Of a stretch of DNA of 64,000 bases, positions 10,136 to 23,123 are shown in pieces. The stretch covers positions 34,085,640 through 34,149,639 of the forward strand of contig NC_063061.1 of assembly GCF_018812025.1 (NCBI RefSeq). Reading direction: 5' to 3'. The translations under genes and the position numbers were made by a program. The DNA is from Megalobrama amblycephala. Taxonomy: Eukaryota > Chordata > Actinopteri > Cypriniformes > Xenocyprididae. Below the pieces are notes generated by a model, which worked only from the letters and a program-made list of their open reading frames with translations, was not told the DNA's origin and searched no databases. Position 1 is the stretch's first letter, and each line of letters starts with the position of its first letter.

Positions 10136-12599
10136 TTCCAGATGAAGTGATCTTTAACAGAATTTTATCTTTGAACTTCCGTTTTTGCAGTAGCCCTGTA
10201 TATTTCTATGGCATCGCTGTCAAAGAATAATTAGTGAAGTGGATTTACTTATTGTAGAGTTAACAAAAGTTATGAGTTTTGTAATGTTTAAAGCAGATGT
10301 CTTAACAAATGTCAGTAGACTGTGAAGATTTTAAAACGAGCAGTTATTCATAAATATGTAAGATCGATGTGAAAATACAAACCGGAAGTCAAAAGACACA
10401 AGTGCAGCGCTGAAAAAAGGCGGGGCTACATAAAGTTATATGTTGCCTTGATTTATTGATCATTTACAGTGTACAGTGACAAAACAAACTGTTAATATTC
10501 ATTGCATACTTTTAATATTTATTGCATAATTTTAAAAATATAAAGTTTTATCTCGGTTTTAAGATGTGTGGCTAATTGACAGAACTATTACACATTCTTA
10601 GGAATAGAGGCACTGATTCTTCGGAAGTGGGAGGACGAATATGGACTCGTGACGGGAAGCAAAGATGCCTCCTCCAAATTCTCACGACTGATTCTGCTCC
10701 TTAAAATACAGACTGACCGAAGATGTGACGAATCCAGAACTAAAACCCGGTTCTGGAGTGTCTCGGAGTTGGTGGGTGGGTGGGAATTCTGACAGCTGGC
10801 TGGAGGAAATCCTGTTTCCAGTCGACATGTTTTTTTTTGTTTTTTTTTCGTCTCACCTTCACAGACATGCACACCTCGCACCCATTTGGAAACCATTAAC
10901 TCAAGAGGACATCCAGTTTAGGAAACCAGACACACTCTGCTTTCATAAACAAGAACGTTTTAGATTGAATTGTGATTTTTTTTTTTTTTTTTTTTTTTTT
11001 CATTTGGTACTGATCTGTGTGTTTGCCTTATTGCAATTCTGTCTGACCAAAGTTATCGTTAAGAAAAATGTGGCATGCATCCAAAAGTGCAGCAGTACTG
11101 CTGTGTTGTTGTGAATTTGTCATATTAAATTCGTATTATTTGCAGTATGGTGCTGCAGTTATGTGCCATCATACCCAGATGGAACAATTTGAGATGTTTG
11201 AGTTTTAAGGGATGCAAACTAAAACTACTACTAAAAAAAAAAAAAAAAACACCAACTCAGGCGTCATTTAAAAATAGGCCTAAATAAATAAAAGAAATTA
11301 TTCATGCACCATTAAAACCAACTCAAATTGAAAACCAATCCAAAAATAAATAGCGAAATTGGTGTGTATTTTCACATCCTGTAGCAGTGCGCTCAGTAAC
11401 TGTGAGTAATAGGGTTCGTATGGGGACCAGGAGAGCGTCTGCCTGCATTGACTCCCATGGCCACTAGTGGGCAGATCGTCCTCAAACTCCACAAAGGGGT
11501 CACGTGACAAGCTCTGCAAATGAAATCATTACCACACAGGCAGCATCTGAGTTTGCCTCTCTCTTACTTTACTGGGTTTCCCACAATGCATTTATTTGTA
11601 AAAAGGACATAGAAGTTTTTTTAAAAAAGAGCATTTTAAATAGATTTCAACACCTGTAAATAGCACATCAAATATAATTGTAATGCAAATCTGTGAAGTG
11701 CATATATACTTTTACATTTCTCTTCCGTTGCTTAAAATAATTAACATTCAAGCCTCTTTTGTTTAAATTTTTATTTTTTTTATTTTTTAAAATTTTTTTT
11801 ATGATTCATAATTGTGTTTGGGTGCTTTTGAGGCCAGTGTTACTCATGAGACACATCATCCACTCCCTTACATGATTATATATTTAGAATAGGCCAACAA
11901 ACTTTAATCTCTTGTTCTTTGTTTGTGTATGAAAGACATGGGAAAAACTAGAGAATAAAATTAGTCACTGCAAGCATAAGCAACGAATCTGTCTCCACAG
12001 CAAGCATGTAGACAGCTCGGATGACAATAACGATTGCATTCTCTTTTTATTTCTGTCTTTATCTGTTCTCAGCTCTCTCCACCTCTCTAAATCTGCACGT
12101 TTCTGGATAAACTAACTCATTCATGATTCTGTGTTTTTTTTTTCTCTCCCTCAAAGGCAACACACGCACACGCAAACGTGAATGTACACGCACTTCTTCT
12201 GTAGTCTGGGAGAGAGATGGTGAAATGATTTGCTTGACCCACGGGATAAGGTGGAAAGAATGTACCACAGCTGGTCAACACGTTAAAGAGGAGAGAGGGA
12301 AAAAAGAGTAAGAGAGAAAGAGGGAGTGAAATAAGCAGAATGGGGGGTGGGTTGCTTATTTGTGTCATTTTTTCCACATTCTTGTTCTGTGACCAATCTA
12401 GCCGCCAGTCCAGATCTCACCCACTCGTTCTGTCTGATTTTTCCGTCTGTTTCTCGCTCCGGGGGGCCTCTGTCATGTCGCCTCTGAGAGGGGCAGAGTC
12501 GTGCCCACGTGCCCAGCTGAAGCCCTCCATCTCCAGACGTGCTCCAAGCAGGGATTCCCCTGTGTCTTTTGTTCTGTGTTCTACATTTAGCCTGTTGGC
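10136..12599. other. Long non-coding stretch with homopolymer runs
   Basis: This stretch contains a poly-T run at about 10979-11000, a poly-A run at about 11233-11250 and T-rich sequence near 11765-11800. Frames at 10588-10896, 10725-11114 and 12283-12711 lack recognisable motifs. Sequence from about 12400 to 12600 is locally GC-richer and open on both strands; it could be a conserved element or an unrecognised exon, but no splice-bounded frame convinces me. Confidence 0.45.
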
Positions 12600-12629
12600 T
12601 TTGAGTTCTGCACTTTTCAGGTGGTTGGT

Positions 12630-13960
12630 ACTTGGCAGTGAGTTCTAGAAGATCCACACAGTTCACTGTCAGTTCTGACAGTGGGATCCATGTGGGTTCT
12701 AGTTCTTGCACACTTATTGCTGTCTAATTGGGAACTTTGAGTTGATTTTTGAATTCTAATAAGATTCCAATGGTTCACTGTTGTTTGTTACACTATCAGC
12801 GGGATCCATGTGGGTTCCATTTCTTACTTATGCACTTATTACTGCCCAATTTGGAACTTTTAGTTGATTTTTGAATTCTAGAAGATTCCAATGGTTCACT
12901 GTCATTCTAAAACTGTCAGAGGGATCCATGTGGGTTCCATTTCTTACTTATGCACGTACACTGCCCTCCAAAAGTTTGGAAACGCCCTAGAAAAGTGGGG
13001 TTTTGGACAACACTGGCATGAATCATTTTTAATTTGTGATAATTTTGCACTGATAAGGGACAACACAAACTACAAAAACACATTTTATTACATAAACAGT
13101 TTATACATAGAAAAAACTTAAATTTTCAATTCATCAAAATATCCACCATTAGCAGCTATCTGACCTAAACTGGGTTCTGATTGGTTCATTGTATAATTGG
13201 CAATCAGTTGTTGAAGCTATTAAGGTGTGCTGACCCAAAAATCTTTACAAACCTGGGCCAAGTTTAAACCAGTAACCAGGCATCACAGCTGGCAAAGGGG
13301 CATGTCTGACTTTGACATGTATATATTGCCATTATTATGTAATCAAAATGAAAATTATTATTGCTGGTCTTCAATGATAATGTCAAGTTACTTTAATGTA
13401 TTTGCATCAAAAAATGATAAGGATTTATGCTGATATTGTCCAAAACCACACTTTGTCAGGGATGTTTCCAAACTTTTGGAGGGCAGTGTATTACTGTCTA
13501 ATTTGGAACTTTGATTAGATTTTTTCGAATTCTGGAACATTCCAGTGGTTCACTGTCGGTTGTAAAACTGTCGGTGAGACCCATGTGGGTTCCATTTCTT
13601 ACCTATTACTGCCTAATTTGGACCTTTGAGTTGATTTTTGAATTCTAGAATATTCTGATGGTTCACTGTCATTCTAAAACTGTCAGTGGGATCCATATGG
13701 GTTCCAGTTCTTACACACTTATTGCTGTCTAATTTGGAACTTTGAGTTGATTTTTGAATTCTAGAATATTCTGATGGTTCACTGTCATTCTAAAACTGTC
13801 AGTGGGATATATGTTGCTTCCATTTCTTGCACACTTGTTGCTGTCTAATTTGAATTCTAGAAGATTCTGATGGTTCACTGTCGGTTCTAAAACTGTTAGT
13901 GGCATGAATATGGTTTCTCAGGTTTAGAATGCTCACATGATTAAAACTGTCAGAAGCATG
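12630..13960. repeat. Tandem repeat, unit about 116 bp, about seven units
   Basis: Each unit begins near GTTCACTGTC, passes through AAAACTGTCAGTGGGATCCA and TGTGGGTTCCATTTCTTAC, and ends with TTGATTTTTGAATTCTAGAA. Unit starts lie near 12660, 12773, 12894, 13549, 13661, 13777 and 13873. The array is split by a MITE at 12959-13488, and the last units decay into looser copies up to about 14250. Confidence 0.85.
12959..13488. mobile_element. Tc1/mariner-type MITE inserted in the 116-bp tandem array
   Basis: Terminal inverted repeats of about 28 bases start CACTGCCCTCCAAAAGTTTG and end with the complement, with TA duplicated at both sides (12957-12958 and 13489-13490). Comparing the interrupted unit with its neighbours shows the empty site. 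No transposase is present; the frame at 13227-13433 is fortuitous. Confidence 0.88.
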
Positions 13961-14279
13961 TATGTCGTTTCTAGATCTTTCACATTTGTTATCAGTTCTA
14001 GCACTTACAGATGGCTGTGTGAGGTATAGAACATTCACATGATCCTCTCTCAGTTCTAAAACTTTTCAATATTTGGGCTATAGAGAGAATCTCTTTTGGA
14101 TTCGGGTCTAAAACATCCACACTGTTCGCTGTTAGTTCAAAAACTTTTAGATGATGTGTTGCTGCTGTTCATTTTAAATCTTTCAGAATGGATGTGGGTT
14201 CTAGAGTTTTCACACATCTTGCTGTCTGATGTAGAACTTTCAGCTCTTTGTTTGAGTTCTAGAACACGGTTTTTGTCCG

Positions 14280-15003
14280 TGCATTTCCACATAGAAGGCG
14301 ACATTCTCAGGACCTTGTGCAACGTTCCCTAAAAGTTCTCTGAAGGTGACGAAAATTCAGAACCTTTACAGAACATCCAGGACGGTCCTAAAACGTAAGG
14401 TTCCTTATATGACTTTAGGGGGACGTTGGTCATTTAATAATGTTCCCGATATGAGTTTAGCGGGACGTTCTATTTTGGTTATTTTATGGTCGCGCAAGAA
14501 TGTTACAAAGAGGACATTTAGGAAGTTACCAGAACGTCCTATAGTAATATGAAATATGAATATGAACATTATGAATGTTCCCCGATGGTCCACCAAATAA
14601 CGTTCCCCAAACCTTAAAAGAACTCCACATCGTGACCGTCTCTTAGTAGCTTGTTTTGTGATGTTCAGATAATCTGTTTCTTTTTTGTAAGACATTTAAG
14701 AAAAATTAGTTTTTGTTTGAACAGCCACTTTTGTTAGTCAATTTAGCTCTAATTTTCAATTCAATTTTTTGACAAGGGCAGCAGTGACGTTCTGAGAACA
14801 TTTCCAAATAAAATATGGCTCCCTAAACGTTCAGAGAACGTCTTGAATGTTCTGTGAAGGTCCGCCAAATAAAGTCCCCCAAACCTTAAAAGAACTCCAC
14901 ATCGTGACCGTCTGTGAATGTACTGGGAACGTTACTAGGCAACGTCCTTAACACCAGTGGGGACGTTCTGAGAATGTTGAACGTAATATTTCTAGCGGGG
15001 TAA
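14280..15003. repeat. Repeat block rich in ACGTTC / GTTCTGAGAACG motifs
   Basis: Two related segments carry the same stretch (CCTTAAAAGAACTCCACATC) at about 14612 and 14886, each followed by GTGACCGTCT. Short motifs such as GGACGTTCTGAGAA recur throughout. This resembles a dispersed fish repeat of unclear class. No coding capacity is evident. Confidence 0.55.
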
Positions 15004-16520
15004 GTTCATGAGGCTAAAGTGTGTTCAGCTGGTGCTTCAGTCCGTCCTCTGCAAAAATTATTTATGTCAAACTGGACAACATCATGCAGAATCTCAAAAA
15101 TATGGGGGGGGGGGGAATAAAATAGTTTTGAATTCTAGAAGAACTGTAAAACATTGACCATTTATTACTTATTTGTGCATTAACCACTTGCCAGCAGTCA
15201 TTTCCAGACCTACCAGCTTGATCTCCCATCATATTTACGAGTTATGTTCTGTACAAACCAGCCTAGTCAATCAAAATAAATAAATAAATAAATAATCCCC
15301 AAAACAATTCCCAATTCCCTCCATCATGAATCCTTCCAACCTCTGGAACTCCTTTTCTTCCTTTTTGCACATCACTCACTTGGAAAAGGAAAGAAGATTA
15401 AGCTTGAGGGTGAAGAGGCTGGTAGGGGGAGGCTGGAAGTCTGCGTCCCAGGGCATGATCCCTCTGTCTGGAATGACTCAACAGCAAAACATCCCCACTC
15501 AGGGTTCCACATCAGCAGCCCTCCTTCAGCATTCATGGGTGATTTCGGATAGGTCAGTGTGTATGTGTGTGTGTGTCTGTGTGTGTGTCTGTATTTGTTA
15601 GTGTTTACAGAAGAATCTTTCTGGAAAAAGAATTAGTCATCCATCACTGCAAAGCTAAACACACACAGTAACCTGACAAACTAACCTAGAGACAACCAGC
15701 TGAATGAAGCAATTCAGCAAAACTGGACTGTAAAATAACAATGTTTGGCAGTAAATCAGAACATATCCGGACGTTGACACATCAACCAAAGCGTTCCATG
15801 CATTTACCCCCACAATTCTCCACTATCTCATTGCCTTTCCATATGCTTCTCCCCCCTTCCATCTCTGTTGATCCTGGGGTTTTAGGAGTCGCTTAATAAT
15901 GGAAAAAAAGCCAGAGAATATTTTCCAGCTCTCAAAACCCCAGAGCCCTCAGTGATTTTATGGAGTGAGTCAGGCTGTCTGCTGAAAAGAGAGCGAGAGA
16001 GGGCGCAAAGAAAGAAAAAATATTTGAAAAGAATCTGATTGTCTTTATACAGTAGGAGAAAACATGAAAATCTGTTGTTTCATTCTCTCCCTTGCTCACT
16101 CCATCTATTATTTCTGACTGTCTTGTTTCCATTGAAGTTGAATGTCCTCTCTCTGTGTTTCTCTCTCTCTCTCTCTCTCTCTTGGACATTCTCCATGGAT
16201 TTTTGGCTCCTGCGGATCTCAGACCTAAGGACTGAAAGAGAGAGAGAGAGGTTAAGACGTATACGGAACAGAAGGACAACTGAGGTCTACTGAAGAAAGA
16301 GATCCTTCAACATCATGATCATTTTGTAAATGCAAAGAAAAATACAACAACACACTCACATACAAGATATATTTTGTGCAGTTATATTTTTCTTTTTGTT
16401 TTAAAGCTTCACCGTGTAAGTATAATGGTAAGAAATAAACAGATTAGAGTGTACTCAAACTGCATCTTACGCCACAAAAACGTACTGTAGTGGTTCCATT
16501 TTACAGCAAAAAGGTATCAA
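15004..16520. other. Non-coding stretch with microsatellites
   Basis: The stretch holds a poly-G run near 15104-15114, a (TAAA) run near 15277-15294, a (TG) run at about 15556-15596, a (TC) run at about 16158-16182 and a (GA) run at about 16236-16251. The frame at 15326-15601 ends inside the TG run and is not credible. Nothing else was identified. Confidence 0.5.
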
Positions 16521-16529
16521 ATTATTTAA

Positions 16530-17250
16530 CTATAGTACTAAAATGTATGTGTCATGCCCATGGTTGTTATTTACTACCATGGTATTACAATGTGTCAAAC
16601 ATGGTAGTACCACAGTACAAAATACCAAGGTACATTTCTGAAATACTATGATACTATGATGTAAAAAAATAAAATAAATAAATAACATAGTAGTACCATG
16701 AGAAACATGTCCAAATGTCATGATAGTACCACAATGATCAAAATACCATGATAGTACCATGGTACAGTACATGTCCAAAATATCATGATAGTATACCACG
16801 GTGCATGTCTAAAATACCAAGGTCCGTGTCTTAAATACTATGATACTATGATGTAAAAAAAATATCATGATAGTACCACAATGTTCAAAATACCATGGTA
16901 CATGTCTAAAATATTATGATAGTACCAGAGTGCATGTCTAAAATACTATGATAGGACCATGGTATATATCAACAATACCGTGGTAGTAGCATGATACATT
17001 ACATGTCTAAAATACCATGTAAGTACCATGGTGCATGTCCAAAATGTCAAAAATAGTATGGTAGTACTATAGTGCATGTTGAGAATCATACAGTACATGT
17101 TTAAAATACCATGATAGTACCATGGTGCATGTCGAAATACCCATAATACATGTACAAAACAACTATAGTAGTACTGTTTGTAACAAGAATTTTATGGTGC
17201 TACACTGAATGGGACATGTCCTAAAACATGCTAGCACCATTGTACAGGTC
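16530..17250. repeat. Minisatellite of ATAGTACCATGGTACATGTC-like units
   Basis: Units of roughly 30-45 bases combine a TACCATGGTA palindrome with CATGTCTAAAATAC. About 15-20 degenerate units are present. A related array in the opposite orientation fills 63090-63990. The minus-strand frame here, full of Met, Tyr and His, is an artefact of the repeat. Confidence 0.8.
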
Positions 17251-17982
17251 TAAGAAAACATGGGCCTGGTTTCACAGACAGGGATTACATTAAGCCAGGA
17301 TTAGGCCTAAAGCCCAAAGTATACTTTGTTTTTTTTATGCGTACACTTGCACAGTCGAACGCACAGCCTTGCAAAGTATACTTCATTCACTTTTTAATGT
17401 AGGCCTCCATTGTCGCTGTAGCTTGCATGTGTTCCGGTCTGTTCTGTTTATGCAGTTTTTCTCTGACTACCTTGTGAATCTACGCTCCCAGGGCACGGTT
17501 GCCACCTTGTGGATAAACTAATTACTGAAAAAAAAAAAATATATATATACAAATAAATAAATGCACCTTACAAAAATCCGGCGCATACTCATCTGATGAC
17601 AAAATTCACATTACGCAAACTGTACGCTGACCCTTCTTTTTACTAATTACTTTGTAAATCCTATATCAACCTCGACCAGTTGAACAATACAAAGATAGAC
17701 ACGAAACTGCACTTTATTTGAAATTCTTTCAAATAAACAATAAATTATTCTTGAACTGACTGCAGTGTGTAAAGGGAGAAAATTACATTAAAAACATAGA
17801 TTTTAATATTAAATTTAATGTTAAATCCACTATTGTTTTATATAGATTTGTTCTATAGTCTATACAGTATTTAATGCAATTACATCAGAAGTAAGTTTAA
17901 GAGGAATTAAATTAAGAGGAATCCCTTACTTTACTTTTTAAATTACAGTAATTAGATTACTTAATAATTAATTACACCCAAC
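17251..17982. other. Non-coding spacer with a short repeat fragment
   Basis: A CTGGTTTCACAGACAGGG-type fragment at about 17266-17310 has a counterpart at about 19846-19900 and looks like a scrap of an interspersed element. A short (TA) run lies near 17541-17549. The rest is AT-rich with no recognised feature. Confidence 0.45.
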
Positions 17983-18841
17983 CAGGCACGTGCACAGGTA
18001 GGGCTCAACCTGTGCAGAGCACATGTCCTTTTTGTCCTTAAACTCCGAAGTGCCCTTTTTTTTTTTGGAGGTGTTTTATTTTATTTATTTATTTTCTTTA
18101 ATAAATCAATGCTATTGGTCACCTTTTACGTATGTCTGTCTGTACAAATATATTTAGCCTAATAAAAGGTACTAAAAAGAGCTTGTGACAAAATCTTTTT
18201 GGATCCAGTCAAACCTCTTAACTCCGCCCCCTGAGTGCAGCGAACGGAAGTTCCACAGCAGAGCAGCTGAACGTCTTGCAACGGTAAATAAATATCTTGT
18301 TGTTTGAACAAGTAGGCTACAACGTTGTCTTTACGAAGGAAACACTAGTATGCCTATAAAGTTTCATATTTTATGCAGCGGCGGAGAGACAGGCTAGCAT
18401 TTGCCAATAGTCTACAAATAGCCTTAAATAGCCTGTGCATACAGTAGTATTACATATTTTATAAATTGAGATTTTGGAAAAACCTATTAATGATGACGTA
18501 GCCTAATGTGATGCCGTCGTTTTAATGAAACATTTACGATGTTAATATGTATTTGCTCGCTAAATATTTTTTTTTAATCTAGTATTGTATACTCCTCGAT
18601 CGTCTTCACATGTATAAACATAGTAAAACATGGTTTTGTAGTATGTTGTAGTAACTAAAAAACATTTCAGAATCATCAGGTCACTGTGCTTCTTTATATT
18701 TTATCATGCAGAATGTAATGTGTGTGTATTAATGTGTTGAGAGGGACATCCCAGTGGATCACAGTGAAGTCATAAACATCTTCAAGCACATGGCTCACAG
18801 AAGATTGCTGTTGTAATTAGTTTTAAAGAAGCCCTGAAACC

Positions 18842-18909
<68 letters not shown>

Positions 18910-19017
18910 TGTCATTAATAGTGAATAAATATAAAGCTTTTGAGACTAATTGGGGGGAGGGGGGGTGCCCTTTTTAGTTTCAGCACATGCCCCTCAAAAG
19001 GACTGTGCACGGCCCTG
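17983..19017. mobile_element. hAT-type element with perfect 8-bp target duplication
   Basis: The octamer CACCCAAC flanks the element at 17975-17982 and 19018-19025. Ends CAGGCACGTGCACAG and CTGTGCACGGCCCTG form the inverted repeats. Further inside, an AGTGCCC / GGGTGCCC region and (TA)n at 18845-18908 are seen. No transposase frame is recognisable in 1035 bp, so it is non-autonomous or deleted. Confidence 0.92.
18845..18908. repeat. (TA)n microsatellite
   Basis: About 32 TA units in an uninterrupted run, inside the hAT element. Confidence 0.98.
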
Positions 19018-19025
19018 CACCCAAC

Positions 19026-20036
19026 ACTGATCTCTGAGTGAATGATATGTTCAGTCAGACAGACACTGTTTGTCTATACCTCACCACTCTTTACCATAAA
19101 ACAAACATCCACATTTATGCAGACGGAAACTTTACCGCCATCAGTAAAGAAAACATGGCGCGTTTGCGGTGCAAACCTGTAATCAGCTGACCTCTCTCCG
19201 CTGGGGCTGCGGTGTGGTGGGAGAGCGTGTGCTCGTTTAGGGTTCTGTAATGGCCACTGTCAGTCCTCTCGCTCAGAGACACTGACACAACAGCTCTGTA
19301 AATCACAGCTCAGATGAAGAGCAGGTCAGTTTTGAAAGGTTTGAACAGATTCCTCTGGATTGCGGCCTGGGAACACACACACACGTTCACTAAAGCACTG
19401 CCATATACAAAAGGCCTGGGGACGTGTGTGTCATTTGGATGTCAGCAGGTGGGACATTAATCCTGATTTATGATATTTTAATTCAGAGTACAACTTTCCT
19501 CTGCTGTTTTTCCCTTTCAGTGAGACCTGACAGAACATTCCAGACTAACATCACCACAGGCGGACATTAAACACTCTCTCAGATGACAATGACAAAGACT
19601 GAATACAGAGTCTTTGCATTAAACAAGCATTCAGCATCCATCATGGGAAAAAAACAGCAAGGATGCAGCATTCGTAATTACAACAATCACTTTCACTGTC
19701 TTTACAGATACCATGGTTTTATGTGCATAATCCCATGCTTTTTTTTTTTTGGATACTGCCAAAGTTTACTGAACACTAAAAGGTGATAAACAGGTATAAC
19801 TGAAGCAAACTGACTCCACTACTGACAGAAATATAATCCCTCAGTTTCACAGACAAGGCTTAAATCCAGTCCCAGACTAAAATGCATTTATGAGCCGTTT
19901 TAACTGAAAGAAACTTGCACTTGCAAGTTGCTTTCAGTTAAAACAGCTCATATATATATGTATATATATGTAACCCCTCTACCAAGGTCCTACTCGCCCC
20001 ACTCTGCCCGGGCCTGGAACCCTGAATATATATATA
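19026..20036. other. Non-coding spacer
   Basis: No gene was recognised. A GC-richer patch at about 19130-19270 is open on the minus strand but lacks a domain. A fragment at about 19846-19900 repeats the CTGGTTTCACAGACA-type motif of 17266. A GC-rich scrap at about 19975-20023 next to short TA runs may be part of a SINE. Confidence 0.4.
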
Positions 20037-21026
20037 CACACCAATCAGGCATAACATTATGACCACCTTCCTAATATTGTGTTGGTCCCCCTTTTTCTGC
20101 CAAAACAGCCCTGACCCGTCGAGGCATTGACTCCACTAGACCCCTGAAGGTGTGCTGTGGTATCTGCACCAAGATGTTAGCAGCAGATCCTTTAAGTCCT
20201 GTAAATTGTGAGGTGGAGCCTCCATGGATCAGACTTGTTTGTTCAGCACATCCCACAGATGCTCAATTGGATTGGATTAGGTAGGTGGTACGTGTCAAAG
20301 TAACATCCACACGAATGGCAGGACCCAAGGTTTCCCAGCAGAACATTGCCCAAAGCAACATTGCCTTCTTCCCATAGTGCATCCTGGTGCCATGCGTTCC
20401 CCAGGTACCCGACCAACACACGTGATGTACAAGAAAACGTGATTCATCAGACCAGGCCACCTTCTTCCATTGCTCCGTGGTCCAGTTCTGATGCTCACAT
20501 GTCCACTGTTAGCTCTTTCAGTGGTGGACAGGGGTCAGCATGGGCACCCTGACTGATCTGCAGCTCCATACACAACAAACTGACATTCTGACACCTTTCT
20601 CTCAGAACCAGCATTAACTTCTTGAGCAGTTTGAGCTACAGTAGCTCGTCTGTTGGATCAGACCACACGGGCCAGCAATCGCTCCCCACGAGCATCACTG
20701 AGCCTTGGCCGCCCATGACCCTGTCGCCGGTTCACCACTGTTCCTTCTTTGGAGCACTTTTGATAGATTCTGACCACTGCAGACCGGGAACACCCCACAA
20801 GAGCTGCAGTTTTGGAGATGCTATGTCTAGCCATCACAATTTGGCCCTTGTCAAACTCGCTCAAATCCTTACGCTTGCCCATTTTTCCTGCTTCTAACAC
20901 TTCAACTTTGAGGACAAAATGTTCACTTGCTGCCTAATATATCCCACCAACTAAGAGGTGTCGTGATGAAGAGATCATCAGTGTTGTCACTTCATTAGTG
21001 GTCATAATGTTATGCCTGATTGGTGT
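20037..21026 (-). mobile_element. Tc1/mariner-type transposon, internally deleted
   Basis: Terminal inverted repeats read CACCAATCAGGCATAACATT on the left and its complement on the right, beside TA-rich flanks. At about 990 bp it is shorter than the family's autonomous size. The minus strand carries N-terminal, central and C-terminal pieces of a Tc1-like transposase. Confidence 0.9.
20071..20900 (-). pseudogene. Tc1-like transposase pseudogene with catalytic-core deletion
   Basis: The minus-strand frame from 20900 to 20658 carries the helix-turn-helix part ([16 protein letters not shown], then [16 protein letters not shown]) and a [12 protein letters not shown] hinge. A middle piece (20460 to 20263) contains AWSDESRF, which holds the first catalytic aspartate. 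The C-terminal piece (20256 to 20071) ends LVESMPRRVRAVLAEKGG. The segment that should hold the second aspartate and the SPDLNPIE-type motif is missing or scrambled near 20256-20290. The protein could not be active. Confidence 0.85.
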
Positions 21027-22373
21027 ATATGCTTAATTTAAATTATATTTTTATATTCTGGTATTATTACAGTAATTAGAGATACATTTTTACATTAATT
21101 GTGACATTAAAATAATGTCACAATGTTAAAGAAATTTAGTTTTGCGGAATATGATTTTTTTGTAAGATTCACCCTGATTTGATTAATGGACGGTTTTTAT
21201 GTAGTGTAGGAAATGTAGTTTTCTGTTGTAATCTAATCCTGTTTCTCTTTCTCCTCTCATCCTCCTCTTATTTGTCTTTTCTGCCTGCCTAATTCTTTAT
21301 TTCTCTCTGTTCCAGACCAGTTCCCATTTATCTGTGGAAAAAAGTTGGAAATTCTCAATAGTTCCAGGAAAACTCTTTACATTTGCACCAGAGGAGGGGT
21401 GTGGGGTCTATCCCTCCATCACCCACACACTGCTTTCATCACATCCCAGCCCCCTCAGAGGAGTCCCCATTGGACACAACCAGATCCTCAGAAGTGGAAC
21501 GTGTTAAACGTGCAAATATTTCAGTTAAAAAGCTCTGACACAAATTTAACGCCACGTGATGCATTTTGTCTGAAAGAATCCTGTCTGTCGATCGGTCTTT
21601 CTCTCTTTTAGAACTTTCACGTGTGGTGCTTTTTCATTCGTCCATTCCTGTGGTCCCTCCCTTGTGCTGTGATTGGCTGTTGCGGGCAGCTCAGGTGTGC
21701 TCTCATTGGCTCGGTTTAACATAAGGCTCCAGGTGAAATAGCAGGGCTCCAGTCATGCTTAAAGGTGCAAAGACACACACACATGCACGCACACACACAC
21801 ACACAGAAAAATGCTAATTGCACAAAATCTAAACCAGTAGTAAGTAGAAACTACATTGGCAAAGACGCATGTGGAGGAAAGAAAATTGATGAAATAGTCA
21901 GAAAGAAGGAATGGAGTTTGTTCTGTGCGTTCACCATGCGTCCCCCACCCTCCTGCTGGACCATGCAGTGAGCTCAGATGATGTCAGAGAGAGAGCACAT
22001 ATGTTTCTGCTGTTACAGCAACTGTATGGAGAAAGAAAGGGGGAGGGAGAGAAAAGAAGAAAGGAGAGAGAGGAGAAAAAAAGAGTTATCAGAGACAGGA
22101 GGGGCTGGGCGGATCTTGTCTGTGATAAACCACGCCTCTCTTCAATAAGCCACGCCTGTTTTTAAAAACTCCACTGAATGTAAAGGGAAGGAAATTCTCT
22201 CTCTTTTTTGTCTTTTCTTTACAGTGTTGGGGAAGATACTTTGACAATCTTTCTAACTACAAACTACTTATAATTTGAGGTATAGTTAAAAGTAGTTGAT
22301 TGCATCTGATATAGTTTATTTTTGTACTATTTATCTTATATAGTGGACAAAAAGTATTTAAAAATAAAACATT
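21027..22373. other. Non-coding stretch, no gene seen
   Basis: It contains a (CA)-rich run at about 21772-21806 and a purine-rich tract at about 22025-22090. The pyrimidine-rich segment near 21241-21315, ending in TTCCAGACCAG, resembles a splice acceptor, but the frame after it shows no domain. Nothing else was identified. Confidence 0.45.
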
Positions 22374-22377
22374 TTAA

Positions 22378-23123
22378 AGATCCCCTGTGGTGAAAATCAA
22401 GTTTTTAATGTTGTTTATATGTCTATGTGGTGTTTTAATGTGCTTTAAGACAACCCTTGTGCAAATTCATAAGTCAGCACCATTGCTGAGTATGTTCTAT
22501 TTAAAACTGTAGTGATCTAAAGACAAAAAAATCTGAAATCGCTGGTGTTTATGACGTCACAAACTACCTTGTAACCAATCACGTCAACGTGTGGGCGGCC
22601 ATTGGCATATCATTAACAATAACCGCTCTGAAGCAGGGGAGTCTCAAGAGAAGTCAGGTTATCCCGGTATATTTTCCTGTTGATGTAAAAAATTGTGTAG
22701 ATTTAGCAATATAGTGGGTGTATGATGTATATTACAATGTTATGATGAACTATATGCTTTTCTCCACTGACGTTCTGAGTTGTTAAAGCATTTGTAAGGA
22801 TACCGATTGTTAGAAGGCAGCTGTCTGACTCGCGAACGTGAACATGGTTTGTGTAACATTAGCAACACATAATTATTAGCTGTTTGATAATGTAGTCAAG
22901 CAAAAGGCTAATCAAATTAATTACTGTCATGTGTCCGACGTTGTAAAGAGCGAGACCAGTGTTTACCTCAGTGAGTTGAGCGAGTGGATCTCTAAGCTCG
23001 TGAGAGTGAGTGGAGGCGGGGCTAATTAGCATATTCATAGATCCACGTATAATAAATGAAGCAAGGGTGTAAAGTTACATTCAAACTATTTTAGGGCATG
23101 AAGATTTTTTTTCACTGGCAAAA
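22378..23123. mobile_element. Probable TTAA-type non-autonomous element, decayed right end
   Basis: The left end AGATCCCCTGTGGTGAAAAT follows a TTAA (22374-22377). Near the right end GAAGATTTTTTTTCAC is the partial complement of the left terminus, after which the match stops. The interior resembles a frequent cyprinid repeat of about 750 bp. No protein is encoded. Confidence 0.5.

Noticed and set aside
12283..12711. 142-codon minus-strand frame in a GC-richer patch, with a 102-codon frame on the plus strand
   Set aside because: No motif, signal peptide or splice sites; composition alone explains the open frames.
19975..20023. GC-rich scrap considered as a tRNA-derived SINE head or tRNA gene
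   Set aside because: No complete A and B boxes or cloverleaf could be traced.
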